From Daejeonella sp. (GTDB taxonomy: Bacteria > Bacteroidota > Bacteroidia > Sphingobacteriales > Sphingobacteriaceae): 49,868 bases of DNA. Each line of letters begins with the position of its first letter. Position 1 is the stretch's first letter. A model generated the notes under the pieces. The model saw only the letters and a program-made list of their open reading frames with translations, made no database searches and had not been told where the DNA came from. The position numbers and the translations under genes were made by a program. The DNA is taken from NCBI RefSeq assembly GCF_030695525.1, contig NZ_JAUYSS010000030.1, positions 1-49,868 of the forward strand, read 5' to 3'. Shown here in pieces: positions 32,179 to 41,989 of this stretch.

Positions 32179-33849
32179 CTAAAAATTTAATGGCGGATGT
32201 TGCTGATTAAAGTCCGTGGCTTTTTGATAGGCCTGGGCCACTTTCAATAGTTTTCCTTCACCAAATAATTGTCCGGTAAAGGTAATACTACCCGGAAGAC
32301 CGTTTCTAAACCCATTTGGTAAAACTACGCAGGGATGACCACTTAAATTAGTAGCGCGTAAATTCATCCCAAAAGCAGGTGCAACAAACAGGTCAATATT
32401 CTTCATTTTCTGGTTCATCTGCTCGATCAGTAATGCTCTTGCCCGGTTTGCCTGAATATATTCTACAGCAGGTATGAATTGCGCAGAACGAAATCCACTT
32501 GGCCAGGCATTTTTATTCTGTCTCACCATTAAATCGTCGCGGTTTGATAGGCTTAGCTCCTGAAACGCGGCACCCGATTCGGCTGATAAAACGATGAGCA
32601 TATCACTATAAGGAAATTCAGGAAGCTCGAAGGGAATTAGTTCTGCACCTAATTCCTTTAACTTAATCAGTGTAATACTATCGTTGGATGAATTTGAATA
32701 TTTAAGCTTGAATTCAGACTTGATATAGCCAATACGTGTACCCTTAAGGCTTGAACCAACCGGACTAGTATAATTGAAGGGTGCTGCGATTGCACTAAGA
32801 TCCTTCCCGTCAACACCCTGAATCGCGTTAAACACAATCGTACAATCTTCAACACTCCGGGCGATTGGACCTAATTTATCCATACTCCAGCTTAAAGCCA
32901 TGGCTCCGTGTTTACTTACGCGGCCAAAACTCGGGCGAAGTCCGGTGGTACCGCATTCTGTGGAAGGAGAAACGATTGACCCCAGCGTTTCGGATCCAAT
33001 GGCAAATGGCAGACAGCCTGCAGCAACTGCAGATGCTGAACCCGCAGATGAACCACTTGAACCACGCTTTATATCCCATGGATTTTTTGTTTTACCACCA
33101 AACCAAACATCACCCATCGCCAGCTCACCAAGAGTCATTTTAGCGATTAATACCGCACCTGCATTCTCGAGTCGTGTAATAACCGTTGCATCCATGTTGA
33201 GATTTTGATCCTTATAAATAACTGATCCCCAGGTAGTTTTGTAATCTTTGGTGGCCAGCAGGTCTTTGACTCCAAATGGAATTCCATGCAGCAATCCCCT
33301 GTATTTTCCGGTGGCGATCTCTGCATCAGCCTCCCTGGCCTGTTTCATCGCCCTCTCCTCAGTTATACTTACCACATATAACAATTCCGGATCATATTTC
33401 TTAAGCCGATCAATGAAAAATCGGGTCAGTTCTACAGACGTGATCTGTTTGCTTTGTATCAATCCGGCGAGCTGAGTAATGGTAAAAAAAGCAAGATTCT
33501 CTCTGTCGGCAGGAAGCTTAATATGCTGGCTAGAAACCTTAAAATAGTTGGACTGATCAGGGAATCGGTACCCGGTTGGAAGGGGATTAAAGTTTAAAAC
33601 AGGCGAAACCGAATTTGAAATATTGAGCTTTCGCAGAGCTGCATAACTTTTCCGCTTTCCTTCCAAATCCTGAATCATAGTATCCGCCTCTGCATCTGTA
33701 AAATTCAATCCGATAATTTTCTGCGCATGCTTTATCAGTGCTACAGTAATTTTCTCTTCATCAATTTTTTGGGTAATAAACCCTCCCAGTGTAAAACTTA
33801 GGATGCAAAGAATTAAAAGGATACTATTTCTATGTAAATGAAGTTTCAT
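32179..33849 (-). CDS. Secreted or membrane-anchored amidase (amidase signature family)
   Basis: A 556-residue hydrolase with an N-terminal hydrophobic segment (SILLILCILSFTLGGFIT) that may be a signal peptide or anchor. The Ser-cisSer-Lys triad is visible: Lys in IPFGVKDLLATKDY, the Gly/Ser-rich signature WDIKRGSSGSSAGSASAVAAG, and the nucleophile Ser in SETLGSIVSPST. A family variant is the Ser at the third signature position where Gly/Ala is more usual. It hydrolyses amides, but the substrate cannot be deduced. It opens the four-gene unit with ALDH and two DinB-fold genes. Confidence 0.94.
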   Translation of the reverse strand: MKLHLHRNSILLILCILSFTLGGFITQKIDEEKITVALIKHAQKIIGLNFTDAEADTMIQDLEGKRKSYAALRKLNISNSVSPVLNFNPLPTGYRFPDQSNYFKVSSQHIKLPADRENLAFFTITQLAGLIQSKQITSVELTRFFIDRLKKYDPELLYVVSITEERAMKQAREADAEIATGKYRGLLHGIPFGVKDLLATKDYKTTWGSVIYKDQNLNMDATVITRLENAGAVLIAKMTLGELAMGDVWFGGKTKNPWDIKRGSSGSSAGSASAVAAGCLPFAIGSETLGSIVSPSTECGTTGLRPSFGRVSKHGAMALSWSMDKLGPIARSVEDCTIVFNAIQGVDGKDLSAIAAPFNYTSPVGSSLKGTRIGYIKSEFKLKYSNSSNDSITLIKLKELGAELIPFELPEFPYSDMLIVLSAESGAAFQELSLSNRDDLMVRQNKNAWPSGFRSAQFIPAVEYIQANRARALLIEQMNQKMKNIDLFVAPAFGMNLRATNLSGHPCVVLPNGFRNGLPGSITFTGQLFGEGKLLKVAQAYQKATDFNQQHPPLNF

Positions 33850-33921
33850 AATTGCTGATTTGTCGATCTGAATAAATTTAATGAAAGAAACAGTAATTTA
33901 AGCCCTTTGATATTTATAATT

Positions 33922-35178
33922 ATGATCAAGCATAATTCTTTATTCTTATTTCTAATGCTGTTTAGCATTTATTTACAGGCACAAACAATAAAAACGGGAG
34001 TTCTGGTTGTTGGAAACACAGCTGCAGGTGCTTCTGCAGCCATTCAATCAGCACGATCCGGTGCAAAAACAACCTATTTGACACAATCCTTATCTGTAAA
34101 TCCGGTATTTGCGGAGGAAGATCTTCCCTATTTAAGGAACATCAGAAACCACTACCTTTTGAAGGAGAGAAAAAAAACTCAAGCCACTGATTCGATCATA
34201 GCTTTAAAAATTAATCTTGATCAAGCCACCAGTCTGATTAAAAATATTGCAGATACGGTCAAAAATCTGAATCTCAACCACAATAATGTGGTAGATGATA
34301 TAAAGAAAGACGGCAAAGGCTGGGAAGTGAAGCTCAAAGGTGGCCAGAAAATCAAAGCAGATGTAATAGTAGATGCAACTGAAAACCTTTTTTTAGCGTC
34401 TATACTCAGAATAGATGTAAAAAAAGCAGTGACTATTCCGATAAATAATGAAAATCCATTTGACAGCAAACTAAGCAGAAGTGGAATGGCTACTGGTTAC
34501 CTGGAACTGACTAATAATGAACGTGCAATTGCTTCAATTCCTCCAAGTGCTTTAATTCCGGCAGGTTTTGAAAATTTTGTTGTTGTTCCTAAACAAATCG
34601 GACAAGTAAAACCCGAAAGGATGGAGCTGGGCCAGGCTGCAGGAACTATTGCGGCTTATTGTGCATTTTTTAAAACTTCTACCAAAGCAATTAATATCAG
34701 GGTAGTACAGGGCGAATTACTGGCCTTTGATGCTGTGCTGATACCATATTCTGACATTGACCTTAAAGATCCAAATTTTAAAGCCTTTCAGCAATTAGGC
34801 CTCAGCGGGTTGATGAAATCAATTGTGGTAAAAGAAGGAAATATTAACAAAATCAAGTTTGATACTGCCTCTACCATTACTGCTGAAGAATTAAGGGCAC
34901 CTATGAAAGAATTTTATACAAGAAGTCAGATTTGGTTTGCAGATAATAAAGCAGATACCTTAACCATCGGAGATGTAATCAGTCTGTTAATGTTCACAGC
35001 AACACGTGGGGAGGAATTAAAAAAAGAAATAGAGGAAGGTTGGAAAGTAAGTTTCAAATTCAACAGCATATTTGATCTGAATAGAAATATCACAAGAAAA
35101 GAATTCGGGATTCTTGCTGACCGGTATCTTCAGCCTTTTAATGTCAGGGTAGATCCGGCAGGGAATTTACAACGCTAA
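33922..35178 (+). CDS. Compact FAD-dependent-oxidoreductase-like secreted protein
   Basis: A 418-residue protein with signal peptide (MIKHNSLFLFLMLFSIYLQAQ). A Rossmann beta-alpha-beta start follows (KTGVLVVGNTAAGASAAIQSARSGAKTTYL), with GNTAAG in place of GxGxxG. The C-terminal part RMELGQAAGTIAAYCAFF then VVQGELLAFDAVLIPYSDID is the tail block of FAD-dependent oxidoreductases of the PF12831 type. The family is usually longer, and the internal GGxxTGG-type segment expected after the first strand is absent. It may be a shortened, possibly flavin-free member. The frame is intact, so it is not an obvious pseudogene. The DinB gene follows after 24 bases. Confidence 0.72.
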   Translation: MIKHNSLFLFLMLFSIYLQAQTIKTGVLVVGNTAAGASAAIQSARSGAKTTYLTQSLSVNPVFAEEDLPYLRNIRNHYLLKERKKTQATDSIIALKINLDQATSLIKNIADTVKNLNLNHNNVVDDIKKDGKGWEVKLKGGQKIKADVIVDATENLFLASILRIDVKKAVTIPINNENPFDSKLSRSGMATGYLELTNNERAIASIPPSALIPAGFENFVVVPKQIGQVKPERMELGQAAGTIAAYCAFFKTSTKAINIRVVQGELLAFDAVLIPYSDIDLKDPNFKAFQQLGLSGLMKSIVVKEGNINKIKFDTASTITAEELRAPMKEFYTRSQIWFADNKADTLTIGDVISLLMFTATRGEELKKEIEEGWKVSFKFNSIFDLNRNITRKEFGILADRYLQPFNVRVDPAGNLQR

Positions 35179-35202
35179 TTCAATTAACCAATTACAGCAA
35201 TA

Positions 35203-35748
35203 ATGAAAAATTTAAAATCACTATTGGTTATCAGTAGCTTACTAATGATGAGCAATTCCATTATTGCTCAGGGGCTGAACAATGAAGTAGTCAAAGCGAA
35301 CATGATAGTTGACTGGGAAAGGGCAAAAATTTATACCAGGGAGTATCTGGATGCAATGCCAGATGATGGAGTTAATTTTAAACCCGTTCCAGATATCCGT
35401 AGTTTTGCAGAGCAGATGCTGCATATGTCGCAGGGAACTGTCAGATTGGTTGCAAATGCTACTGGGGTAAGCCCTATTTACCAGGGCAAAGTACTCGAAA
35501 AATCAGATGAATTCAAGAATAAGGACGCACTTACCAAAGTAGTGATGGAATGTTACGACTTCGCGATTCAATCATTACGTAATATGGATGCTTCAAAAAT
35601 GGATAGTCTGATTAAACGGGGGAATTATGAAACTGACCAGTTTGGATGGCTGAATAAAGCATTTGAGCATCAGACACATCATCGCGCCCAGACAACAATA
35701 TATCTTCGTTTGAAGGGAGTAAAACCACCGAATGAAAGACTTTTCTGA
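35203..35748 (+). CDS. Secreted DinB-family protein
   Basis: A 181-residue protein with a signal peptide (MKNLKSLLVISSLLMMSNSIIAQ) and a DinB four-helix bundle. Possible metal ligands are His in AEQMLHMSQGT and the His residues in FEHQTHHRAQTTIYLRL. Exported DinB proteins are common in Bacteroidetes and of unknown function. It is in one unit with the FAD-fold protein and ends one base before the convergent EcsC gene stop. Confidence 0.93.
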   Translation: MKNLKSLLVISSLLMMSNSIIAQGLNNEVVKANMIVDWERAKIYTREYLDAMPDDGVNFKPVPDIRSFAEQMLHMSQGTVRLVANATGVSPIYQGKVLEKSDEFKNKDALTKVVMECYDFAIQSLRNMDASKMDSLIKRGNYETDQFGWLNKAFEHQTHHRAQTTIYLRLKGVKPPNERLF

Positions 35749-36504
35749 TCAGAACTTAGACTTTTTGACCTGATTTATAATTTTTAGAGAGCTGATTTTC
35801 CTCATCCTGTAACAATTCATGGCTGTTTCACCCAGTTTATCAATCAGTTTATAATTCACTATTGCCCCTACGACAGCTCCAATCACAGGAATTAATTGTG
35901 CCATTTTTGCCAGATCAATATAATCGCGGTATTCCTGCTGAAAAGTACGCCAATCAAACTGATCGACATCCTCCGGCAGGGAACCTATATAAGAATTCCA
36001 GTCTGAAATTTGTTTAAAAACTCTAATCCTGCCTTGCTGGCTCGAAAATGCAAGCTGAAAAATATATAATATGTAAAGACGCTCTCTGTAATCTTTAACA
36101 TCATATCCATACAGGGCCGCAATATCAAAAAGCAGTTTCATCTTAATCCCGATCAGAACGGGAAATTCGGCTAAACCAAGCAGAAAGCCCCCTGCTCCTG
36201 TCACCGCACCTTCAGCAGATGCTGTTTTCCTGTAAAACTGTATTCTTTCTTTAACAAAAGCCTCCCTAAGTTGCAATGAACTATCTACCCTCGGTTTTTT
36301 GGTAACATATTTGGCGCCAAAAAGCACCGCTTTGATCATCTTTTCAATAGCTACCGTGATCGCATTATGAACTTTCTCCGGGATAAGTTTGTTCAAACGG
36401 TTCTGAATTCCCTTCGAAGCAAGATCAAAAAAACCTGGCTTTTTCAGGGTCTTCTTTTTCCAGAGTTCGAGTTCTTTGTAGGCCTGTTCTTCGTATGGGA
36501 GCAT
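35749..36504 (-). CDS. EcsC family protein
   Basis: A 251-residue protein of the EcsC family. Characteristic blocks are EEQAYKELELWKKK at the start, GAVTGAGGFLLGLAEFPVLIGIKMKLLFDIAALYGYD in the middle (hydrophobic, amphipathic helices), and AQLIPVIGAVVGAIVNYKLIDKLGETAMNCYRMR at the end. EcsC was first named from the B. subtilis ecs operon, but its activity is unknown; it is probably a peripheral membrane protein. It stands alone and converges on the DinB gene. Confidence 0.93.
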   Translation of the reverse strand: MLPYEEQAYKELELWKKKTLKKPGFFDLASKGIQNRLNKLIPEKVHNAITVAIEKMIKAVLFGAKYVTKKPRVDSSLQLREAFVKERIQFYRKTASAEGAVTGAGGFLLGLAEFPVLIGIKMKLLFDIAALYGYDVKDYRERLYILYIFQLAFSSQQGRIRVFKQISDWNSYIGSLPEDVDQFDWRTFQQEYRDYIDLAKMAQLIPVIGAVVGAIVNYKLIDKLGETAMNCYRMRKISSLKIINQVKKSKF

Positions 36505-36625
36505 AATTAGTTAGACCTATTTGAAAAAATAAGCCATCTTCACAAGATACCTAATAATAATTTCAGAATACCTGAATTTGTTCGTATTCCTATTACTCTT
36601 AACTTGCTTATTCAAACAAATTAAT

Positions 36626-39337
36626 ATGCGTAAGTTTTCCCTGCTCCTGGCCGGCATTTTTCTTTTAAACAATTTATTTGCCCAAATATCCCCAAAAGAA
36701 CATTTCGGATTTACAATAGGGGACGATTATCAATTAGCCAACTTCAGCCAGACAGCTGACTACTTCAAAAAGCTGTCCGAACAATCTGAGCGAGTGAAAC
36801 TTGTAGGAATCGGGGAGACAGAAGAAGGAAGAACACAACCTATGCTGATCGTGTCTTCCCCAGAAAACTTAAAAAAATTAGAGGACTACAAAGAAATATC
36901 TCAAAAGCTGGCCAGGGCTGAAAATTTATCAGAATCTGATGCAAGGGAGCTCGCAGAGAAAGGGAAAGCAATTGTCTGGATTGATGGAGGATTACATTCG
37001 ACAGAAACTCTGGGTATTCATCAGCTCATCGAAACCTTATGGAACCTGGTCAGCCGAAATGATGCTGAGACCATCCGCATTCTTGACAACACGATTATTT
37101 TAATGACACATGCCAATCCTGATGGCCATGAACTTGTCAGCAACTGGTACATGCGTGAAAGTAAGCCCGAAAAACGTTCGCTGCAACACTTACCGCGTTT
37201 ATATGAAAAATATGCCGGCCATGATAATAACCGCGACTTCTTTATGATGAATCTGAAGGAAACGCAGAATATAAGCAGACAATTATTTGTTGAATGGTTG
37301 CCCCAGATTATGTATAATCATCACCAGAGAGGCCCGGAGGGCTCTGTTGTTGCGGGTGCACCTTATCGGGATCCCTTTAATTATGTTTTTGACCCGATAC
37401 TGATGACCAGTCTGGATGCCCTTGGGGCAGCCATGAATTCAAGACTTAACGTTGAGAATAAACCGGGCTATACCCAAAAATATGGTTCCGTGTTTTCTAC
37501 CTGGTATAACGGAGGCCTGCGTACTACCACCTACTTTCATAATATTATAGGACTGCTGACTGAAACTATTGGTGGACCAACACCTACTGAAATATCCCTT
37601 GTTCCGCAACGCCTGATTCCAAATGGCGGAACAACCTTCCCGGTAACCCCTCAAAAATGGCATTTCCGGCAGTCAATAGATTATTCAGTTTCTTTGAATT
37701 ATGCGGTACTGAATTACGCTGTGAGATATCGTGATGAATTATTGTTTAATATTTACCGGATGGGTAAAAACTCCATTGAACGTGGAAGTAAAGATACCTG
37801 GGGGCTTTCCCCTAATAAGGTAGAAGCCATCAATCAGGCTTATCTTAAAGATCAGCCCGGAGCAAAAATTTCTAATCAGCAAATCCTTCCAAAAAAATAC
37901 TTTGATACGGTAATGAATAATCCCGCTTCGCGGGATGCCAGAGGATATATCATACCTGCAGATCAGGCTGATTTCCAGACTGCTGTAAAATTTGTAAATG
38001 CACTGATCCGCTCTGGAATTTTAGTACATAAAGCCACAGTTGATTTCAATGTAGCAGGGAAAAACTATCCGAAAGGTTCCTTTGTTATTAAAACGAATCA
38101 GGCTTTCAGGCCGCATGTGCTGGATATGTTTGAACCACAGGACCATCCGAATGATTTTAAATACGAAGGAGGCCCTCCCGTTGCTCCATACGATGCTGCA
38201 GGCTGGACTCTGGCTTACATGATGCATGTGCAATTCGACAGACTTCAGGATGATTTCATTGGTCCATTTCAGCCTATTGAATATGGCGAAATTCAAAGGC
38301 CTGAACCTGGAATACTTGCTTCTGCAAAAGCTTACCTGATCAATGCGGAATCTAACAATGCATTTATCGCAGTTAATGAAGTATTAAAAGCGGGAGAAAA
38401 AGTTTACAGGATAAACAGGGGAGATGAACGCGGGGATTTCTTTATTCCCGGAAATCCAAAAACAAAAAATTTATTGAACAAAGTAAAAAATGATGCAGGA
38501 TTGGAAATAAGGGAAAGTTCAATAGCACCGGAAAATCTGACGAAACTTTCAAAACTACGGATCGGGCTTTGGGATAGCTATGGTGGCTCCATGCCATCCG
38601 GATGGATACGTTTATTAATGGAGCAATTCAGGTTTAAAGCATCACTGGTCTATGCGAAAGATATTGACGCCGGAAATCTGAATGAAAAATACGATGTGAT
38701 CATTTTTGTTCCGGGGGCAATACCAGCATTCCCTGGACCTGGGACAGGGATTACTACAAATCCTGGACCTGATCCCGAAACAATTCCAGTGGAGTTCAGA
38801 GAACAGCTTGGAAGGATCAGTGCCGAAAAATCAATCCCTGAATTAAAAAAATTCATAGAGCTTGGCGGAAAAATTGTGAGCATTGGAAGCAGTACGAATC
38901 TAGCCTATCACCTGAACCTTCCGGTAAGGAATGCAATGGTTGAACTGGGAGCAAACGGTCTGGAACGAAGTCTGCCTGCAGAAAAATATTATATTCCGGG
39001 GAGTATTCTAAGGGCTGATACAGATAATAAAATTGCAGCAGCCTGGGGAATGCCTGCAAAATCAGATATCTATTTTGATAGAAGTCCGGTATTCAAAATC
39101 TCAACAGAAGCAATTGCCAGTGGAAAAATTAAGCCCATCTTATGGTTTTCAAACCCGGCACCACTGCGAAGCGGCTGGGCATGGGGCCAGGCCTACCTGC
39201 GTGATGGGGTAACTGCATTCGAAGCGCAGCTTGGCAGGGGAAAACTCTATGCCTTCGGTCCTGAAATTACATTCAGGGCTCAAACACATGGAACATTTAA
39301 ATTACTGTTTAATCAGCTTTATGGGTATTCTCAATAG
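36626..39337 (+). CDS. Large secreted M14 zinc metallopeptidase with C-terminal GATase-like domain
   Basis: A 903-residue protein. I start it at 36626 (MRKFSLLLAGIFLLNNLFAQ, a clear signal peptide) rather than at 36578. TTTG at 36577 and TAACTTGC at 36600 form a weak promoter that would exclude the earlier start. The M14 domain has zinc ligands in GGLHSTETLG (His124, Glu127) and MYNHHQRGPEG, the Arg in NRDFFMMN, and a catalytic Glu in LLTETIGGPTP. After about residue 640 there is a second alpha/beta domain (LRIGLWDSYGGSMPSG and YDVIIFVPGA), like the class-I glutamine-amidotransferase fold without an obvious nucleophile. It is a probable periplasmic carboxypeptidase. Confidence 0.94.
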   Translation: MRKFSLLLAGIFLLNNLFAQISPKEHFGFTIGDDYQLANFSQTADYFKKLSEQSERVKLVGIGETEEGRTQPMLIVSSPENLKKLEDYKEISQKLARAENLSESDARELAEKGKAIVWIDGGLHSTETLGIHQLIETLWNLVSRNDAETIRILDNTIILMTHANPDGHELVSNWYMRESKPEKRSLQHLPRLYEKYAGHDNNRDFFMMNLKETQNISRQLFVEWLPQIMYNHHQRGPEGSVVAGAPYRDPFNYVFDPILMTSLDALGAAMNSRLNVENKPGYTQKYGSVFSTWYNGGLRTTTYFHNIIGLLTETIGGPTPTEISLVPQRLIPNGGTTFPVTPQKWHFRQSIDYSVSLNYAVLNYAVRYRDELLFNIYRMGKNSIERGSKDTWGLSPNKVEAINQAYLKDQPGAKISNQQILPKKYFDTVMNNPASRDARGYIIPADQADFQTAVKFVNALIRSGILVHKATVDFNVAGKNYPKGSFVIKTNQAFRPHVLDMFEPQDHPNDFKYEGGPPVAPYDAAGWTLAYMMHVQFDRLQDDFIGPFQPIEYGEIQRPEPGILASAKAYLINAESNNAFIAVNEVLKAGEKVYRINRGDERGDFFIPGNPKTKNLLNKVKNDAGLEIRESSIAPENLTKLSKLRIGLWDSYGGSMPSGWIRLLMEQFRFKASLVYAKDIDAGNLNEKYDVIIFVPGAIPAFPGPGTGITTNPGPDPETIPVEFREQLGRISAEKSIPELKKFIELGGKIVSIGSSTNLAYHLNLPVRNAMVELGANGLERSLPAEKYYIPGSILRADTDNKIAAAWGMPAKSDIYFDRSPVFKISTEAIASGKIKPILWFSNPAPLRSGWAWGQAYLRDGVTAFEAQLGRGKLYAFGPEITFRAQTHGTFKLLFNQLYGYSQ

Positions 39338-39354
39338 CAAATCAGAGATAAATA

Positions 39355-40014
39355 CTACTCGGACCATTTTTTAAACTGCTCAATTTCCATTTTCTGGTCC
39401 ACTATCATTTTTGTCGCCATTGAGATTAATCTTGAATCTTTACCAAACTGAACAAATCCTTCTGCCATCTTCACAGCACTTTGATGGTGTGGAATCATCA
39501 TCATTGTAAACTGCTTGTCAGTTGAAGAATTTTCGTCAATTTTACCCATATCCATCATCATCTTCATGCTCTGATTCATCACTTTCGAAAATCCCTGTTC
39601 CTTCATTGAGGGATCATAATTTTTTTCAATATTTTTATGATTATCAATAAAAGACTGTAGCTCATTGATTTCAGATTTTTGAGAATCAATGATTTTTTGA
39701 GCCATTTTCTTCAATTCATCATCTTTCCCAGATTCAAGTTCTACCTCCGACATGTCAACTGCGGCCTGATGGTGGCTTTTCATCATCATTGCAAAGTCCT
39801 TGTCTATATTCCCGGTCATTTCCATTTGATGCATTTCCGTCATCATTTTGTCCATTCCAGTCTGCATGCCCGAATTCATCGACATTGAACCCATATCCAT
39901 TTCATTACTATCCATAGAAGAATGATCTGTTCCAGTTTTAGATGCATTATTTTGGCATGCTGAAAAACCAAGTGTAATTGCAAGTGCAGTAATTACTAAA
40001 GTGTTTGTTTTCAT
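39355..40014 (-). CDS. DUF305 lipoprotein with two His/Met-rich repeats
   Basis: A 219-residue lipoprotein (signal MKTNTLVITALAITLGFSAC, Cys20). Two DUF305 helical hairpins share the motif MMMxxHHxAxxM: DFAMMMKSHHQAAVDMSE and FTMMMIPHHQSAVKMAEG. A Met-rich linker precedes them (MDMGSMSMNSGMQTGMDKMM). DUF305 proteins are often found with copper resistance systems, and the His/Met pattern suggests binding of copper or silver in the periplasm. No copper exporter is in the window. The metal role is inference from composition. Confidence 0.93.
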   Translation of the reverse strand: MKTNTLVITALAITLGFSACQNNASKTGTDHSSMDSNEMDMGSMSMNSGMQTGMDKMMTEMHQMEMTGNIDKDFAMMMKSHHQAAVDMSEVELESGKDDELKKMAQKIIDSQKSEINELQSFIDNHKNIEKNYDPSMKEQGFSKVMNQSMKMMMDMGKIDENSSTDKQFTMMMIPHHQSAVKMAEGFVQFGKDSRLISMATKMIVDQKMEIEQFKKWSE

Positions 40015-40077
40015 AAATCATCAGAATAGTGTGAATAATAAAAAAGGGGAATAGTTCCCAAAGAAGTATTGACAAAT

Positions 40078-40085
40078 CAAAGGTA
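40078..40085 (-). promoter_or_regulatory. Possible -7 element of the DUF305 gene
   Basis: TACCTTTG on the minus strand fits TAnnTTTG 64 bases ahead of the start codon. No good TTG partner at the expected distance was found. Confidence 0.35.
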
Positions 40086-40313
40086 CCTATCAAAATAGCT
40101 GATATTGTTACATAATTAATTTGAAAGTTTATATAATTAAAGTCAGTATAAAATTTTATACTAATTGAAAACCAACCATTTTATTGGCGGATACCCATTT
40201 GCTTTTTGTCCCTTGTAATTGCAATTTTTAATTATTTTCATTCTTTAATTGTGCAACCAATTGAGAATGAAATTGTGTTTATATTTATCTGCCTAAACTA
40301 ACCGATTTCTTAC

Positions 40314-41957
40314 ATGAATATAATTTACAAAACCTCAGTTGTACTGTGGGGCATTTTTCTCTTTTTCGGAGAATTGAGTGCACAGGATTACAGCAATAAC
40401 TCCCGGGTTTCGGAGCGGATAAATTCACTCGCTAAAACCTATCCATCCCTGGTAAAAGTTAAATCCCTTACTAAAACACTCGGGGGGAAAGATATCTGGA
40501 TGCTAAGCATTGGCAAGGGCAATACTGAGCAAAAACCCGCCATTGCTATCGTAGGAGGCGTTGAGGGTTCACACCTTCTGGGCACCGAGCTGGCTTTAGG
40601 ATTTGCAGAAAAAATACTCAAAGATTCTGCCCAGGATAGTATTATGGCAATTCTCGGGAAAAATACATTTTATGTTTTTCCTAACATGAGTCCTGATGCT
40701 ACTGAACAATACTTCGCACAGATTCGCTATGCCAGAAGTGGAAATGCAAAACCTACAGATGACGACCGTGATGGAAAGCTGAATGAAGATGGGTTTGATG
40801 ATCTGAATAAAGATGGAAAAATAAGCTGGATCAGGATTGAAGATCCGACAGGAAAGTACCGGATCAACCCTGAAGAACCCCGTTCCATGATTCTTGCCGA
40901 TCCAACTAAAGGCGAAACCGGCAAATACCTGCTTTTTTCTGAAGGTACCGACAATGATAAGGATGGAAGTTTTAATGAAGACGCTGAAGGTGGAGTTCAT
41001 TTTAATAAGAATATGAGTTATGACTACCCGAATTTTATCCCCGGATCAGGCGAGCATATGGTCTCAGAAATTGAAAACAGGACTTTACTCGACAATCTGT
41101 TTGAAATGTTCAATATTTATTCGGTAATAACTTTCGGGCCCTATAACAACCTTTCAGTACCGGTAGCTTTTAATGCACAGGCTGTTTCCAAGCGCATCAT
41201 TACCGGCTATTTTGAAGCTGATGCAAAGGCAAATACCCTGGTTTCTGAACTTTATAATAAAACAGTTGGCTTAAAAGATGCTCCCAAAAGTGCATCAGAA
41301 GGTGGCGATTTTGCTCAATGGGCTTATTTTCACTATGGACGTCATAGTTTCAGTACCCCGGGATGGTGGGTACCAAAAGCGAAAGCCGATACAATAAAGA
41401 AAGTTAAGGAGCTGAAAATTGATGATCCGGTAGCCAATTACCTTCGTTGGGCGGATAGTCAGGGACTAAAAGATAATTTTACAGAGTGGAAAAAAATTGA
41501 ACACCCTGATTTCCCCGGACAAACAGTAGAACTTGGAGGAATCGATCCTTTTGTTTTAAACAATCCACCGTTTAAAATGGTTGAGGATTTGGTGAAAAAG
41601 CACAGTGATTTTATTCTGGCACTGAGCAAGTATACTCCCTACATCGATATTACAAACATAAAAAAAGAGAAATTAGGTAATGACCTGACAAGAGTTACCG
41701 TCAGTCTTATTAATAAAGGAATTTTACCAACCCAAACAAAGGTTGGAGAACGAAGTTATTGGGTAAAGAAGCTATCCGTTAAAATTATTACTGAATCGAA
41801 TCAAACCCTTATCAGTGGACGCAAAAACCAGACCATTGATGCCATACAGGGCCAGGGATATCAAAGCCTATCCTGGCTGATCAAAGGTTCAGGTAAGATG
41901 ACAATTAATGCTGGCAGTCCGACGAGCGGAACAAAGAATGTAGAAATCCCATTATAA
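40314..41957 (+). CDS. Secreted M14-fold protein lacking the zinc site (predicted pseudopeptidase)
   Basis: A 547-residue secreted protein (signal MNIIYKTSVVLWGIFLFFGE to LSAQ). It aligns along the M14 domain of the next gene, for example KTLGGKDIWMLSIGKGN with SHLGKEMWVLTISDFKKG and NTFYVFPNMSPDATEQYF with KTFYIAPTINPDARDNFI. However, the zinc motif HxxE (HSNE in the sister) reads EGSH (84-87); the second zinc His of SYHNNGG is lost (FGPYNNLS, 274-281); the catalytic Glu of FSNELW is lost (FSTPGWW); and the oxyanion Arg of NRDW is Lys. Acidic calcium-type loops at 149-170 and 213-223 are kept. The frame is intact, so it is a conserved non-enzymatic paralogue or an inhibitor/partner, not a decaying gene. 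Confidence 0.9.
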   Translation: MNIIYKTSVVLWGIFLFFGELSAQDYSNNSRVSERINSLAKTYPSLVKVKSLTKTLGGKDIWMLSIGKGNTEQKPAIAIVGGVEGSHLLGTELALGFAEKILKDSAQDSIMAILGKNTFYVFPNMSPDATEQYFAQIRYARSGNAKPTDDDRDGKLNEDGFDDLNKDGKISWIRIEDPTGKYRINPEEPRSMILADPTKGETGKYLLFSEGTDNDKDGSFNEDAEGGVHFNKNMSYDYPNFIPGSGEHMVSEIENRTLLDNLFEMFNIYSVITFGPYNNLSVPVAFNAQAVSKRIITGYFEADAKANTLVSELYNKTVGLKDAPKSASEGGDFAQWAYFHYGRHSFSTPGWWVPKAKADTIKKVKELKIDDPVANYLRWADSQGLKDNFTEWKKIEHPDFPGQTVELGGIDPFVLNNPPFKMVEDLVKKHSDFILALSKYTPYIDITNIKKEKLGNDLTRVTVSLINKGILPTQTKVGERSYWVKKLSVKIITESNQTLISGRKNQTIDAIQGQGYQSLSWLIKGSGKMTINAGSPTSGTKNVEIPL

Positions 41958-41989
41958 TCCCTGGCTTTGTTTTGATAAAAAAAGAAATA

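Noticed and set aside
40015-40313. A missed small gene between the DUF305 and M14 genes
   Set aside because: The 299 bases are AT-rich with no frame of coding character on either strand.
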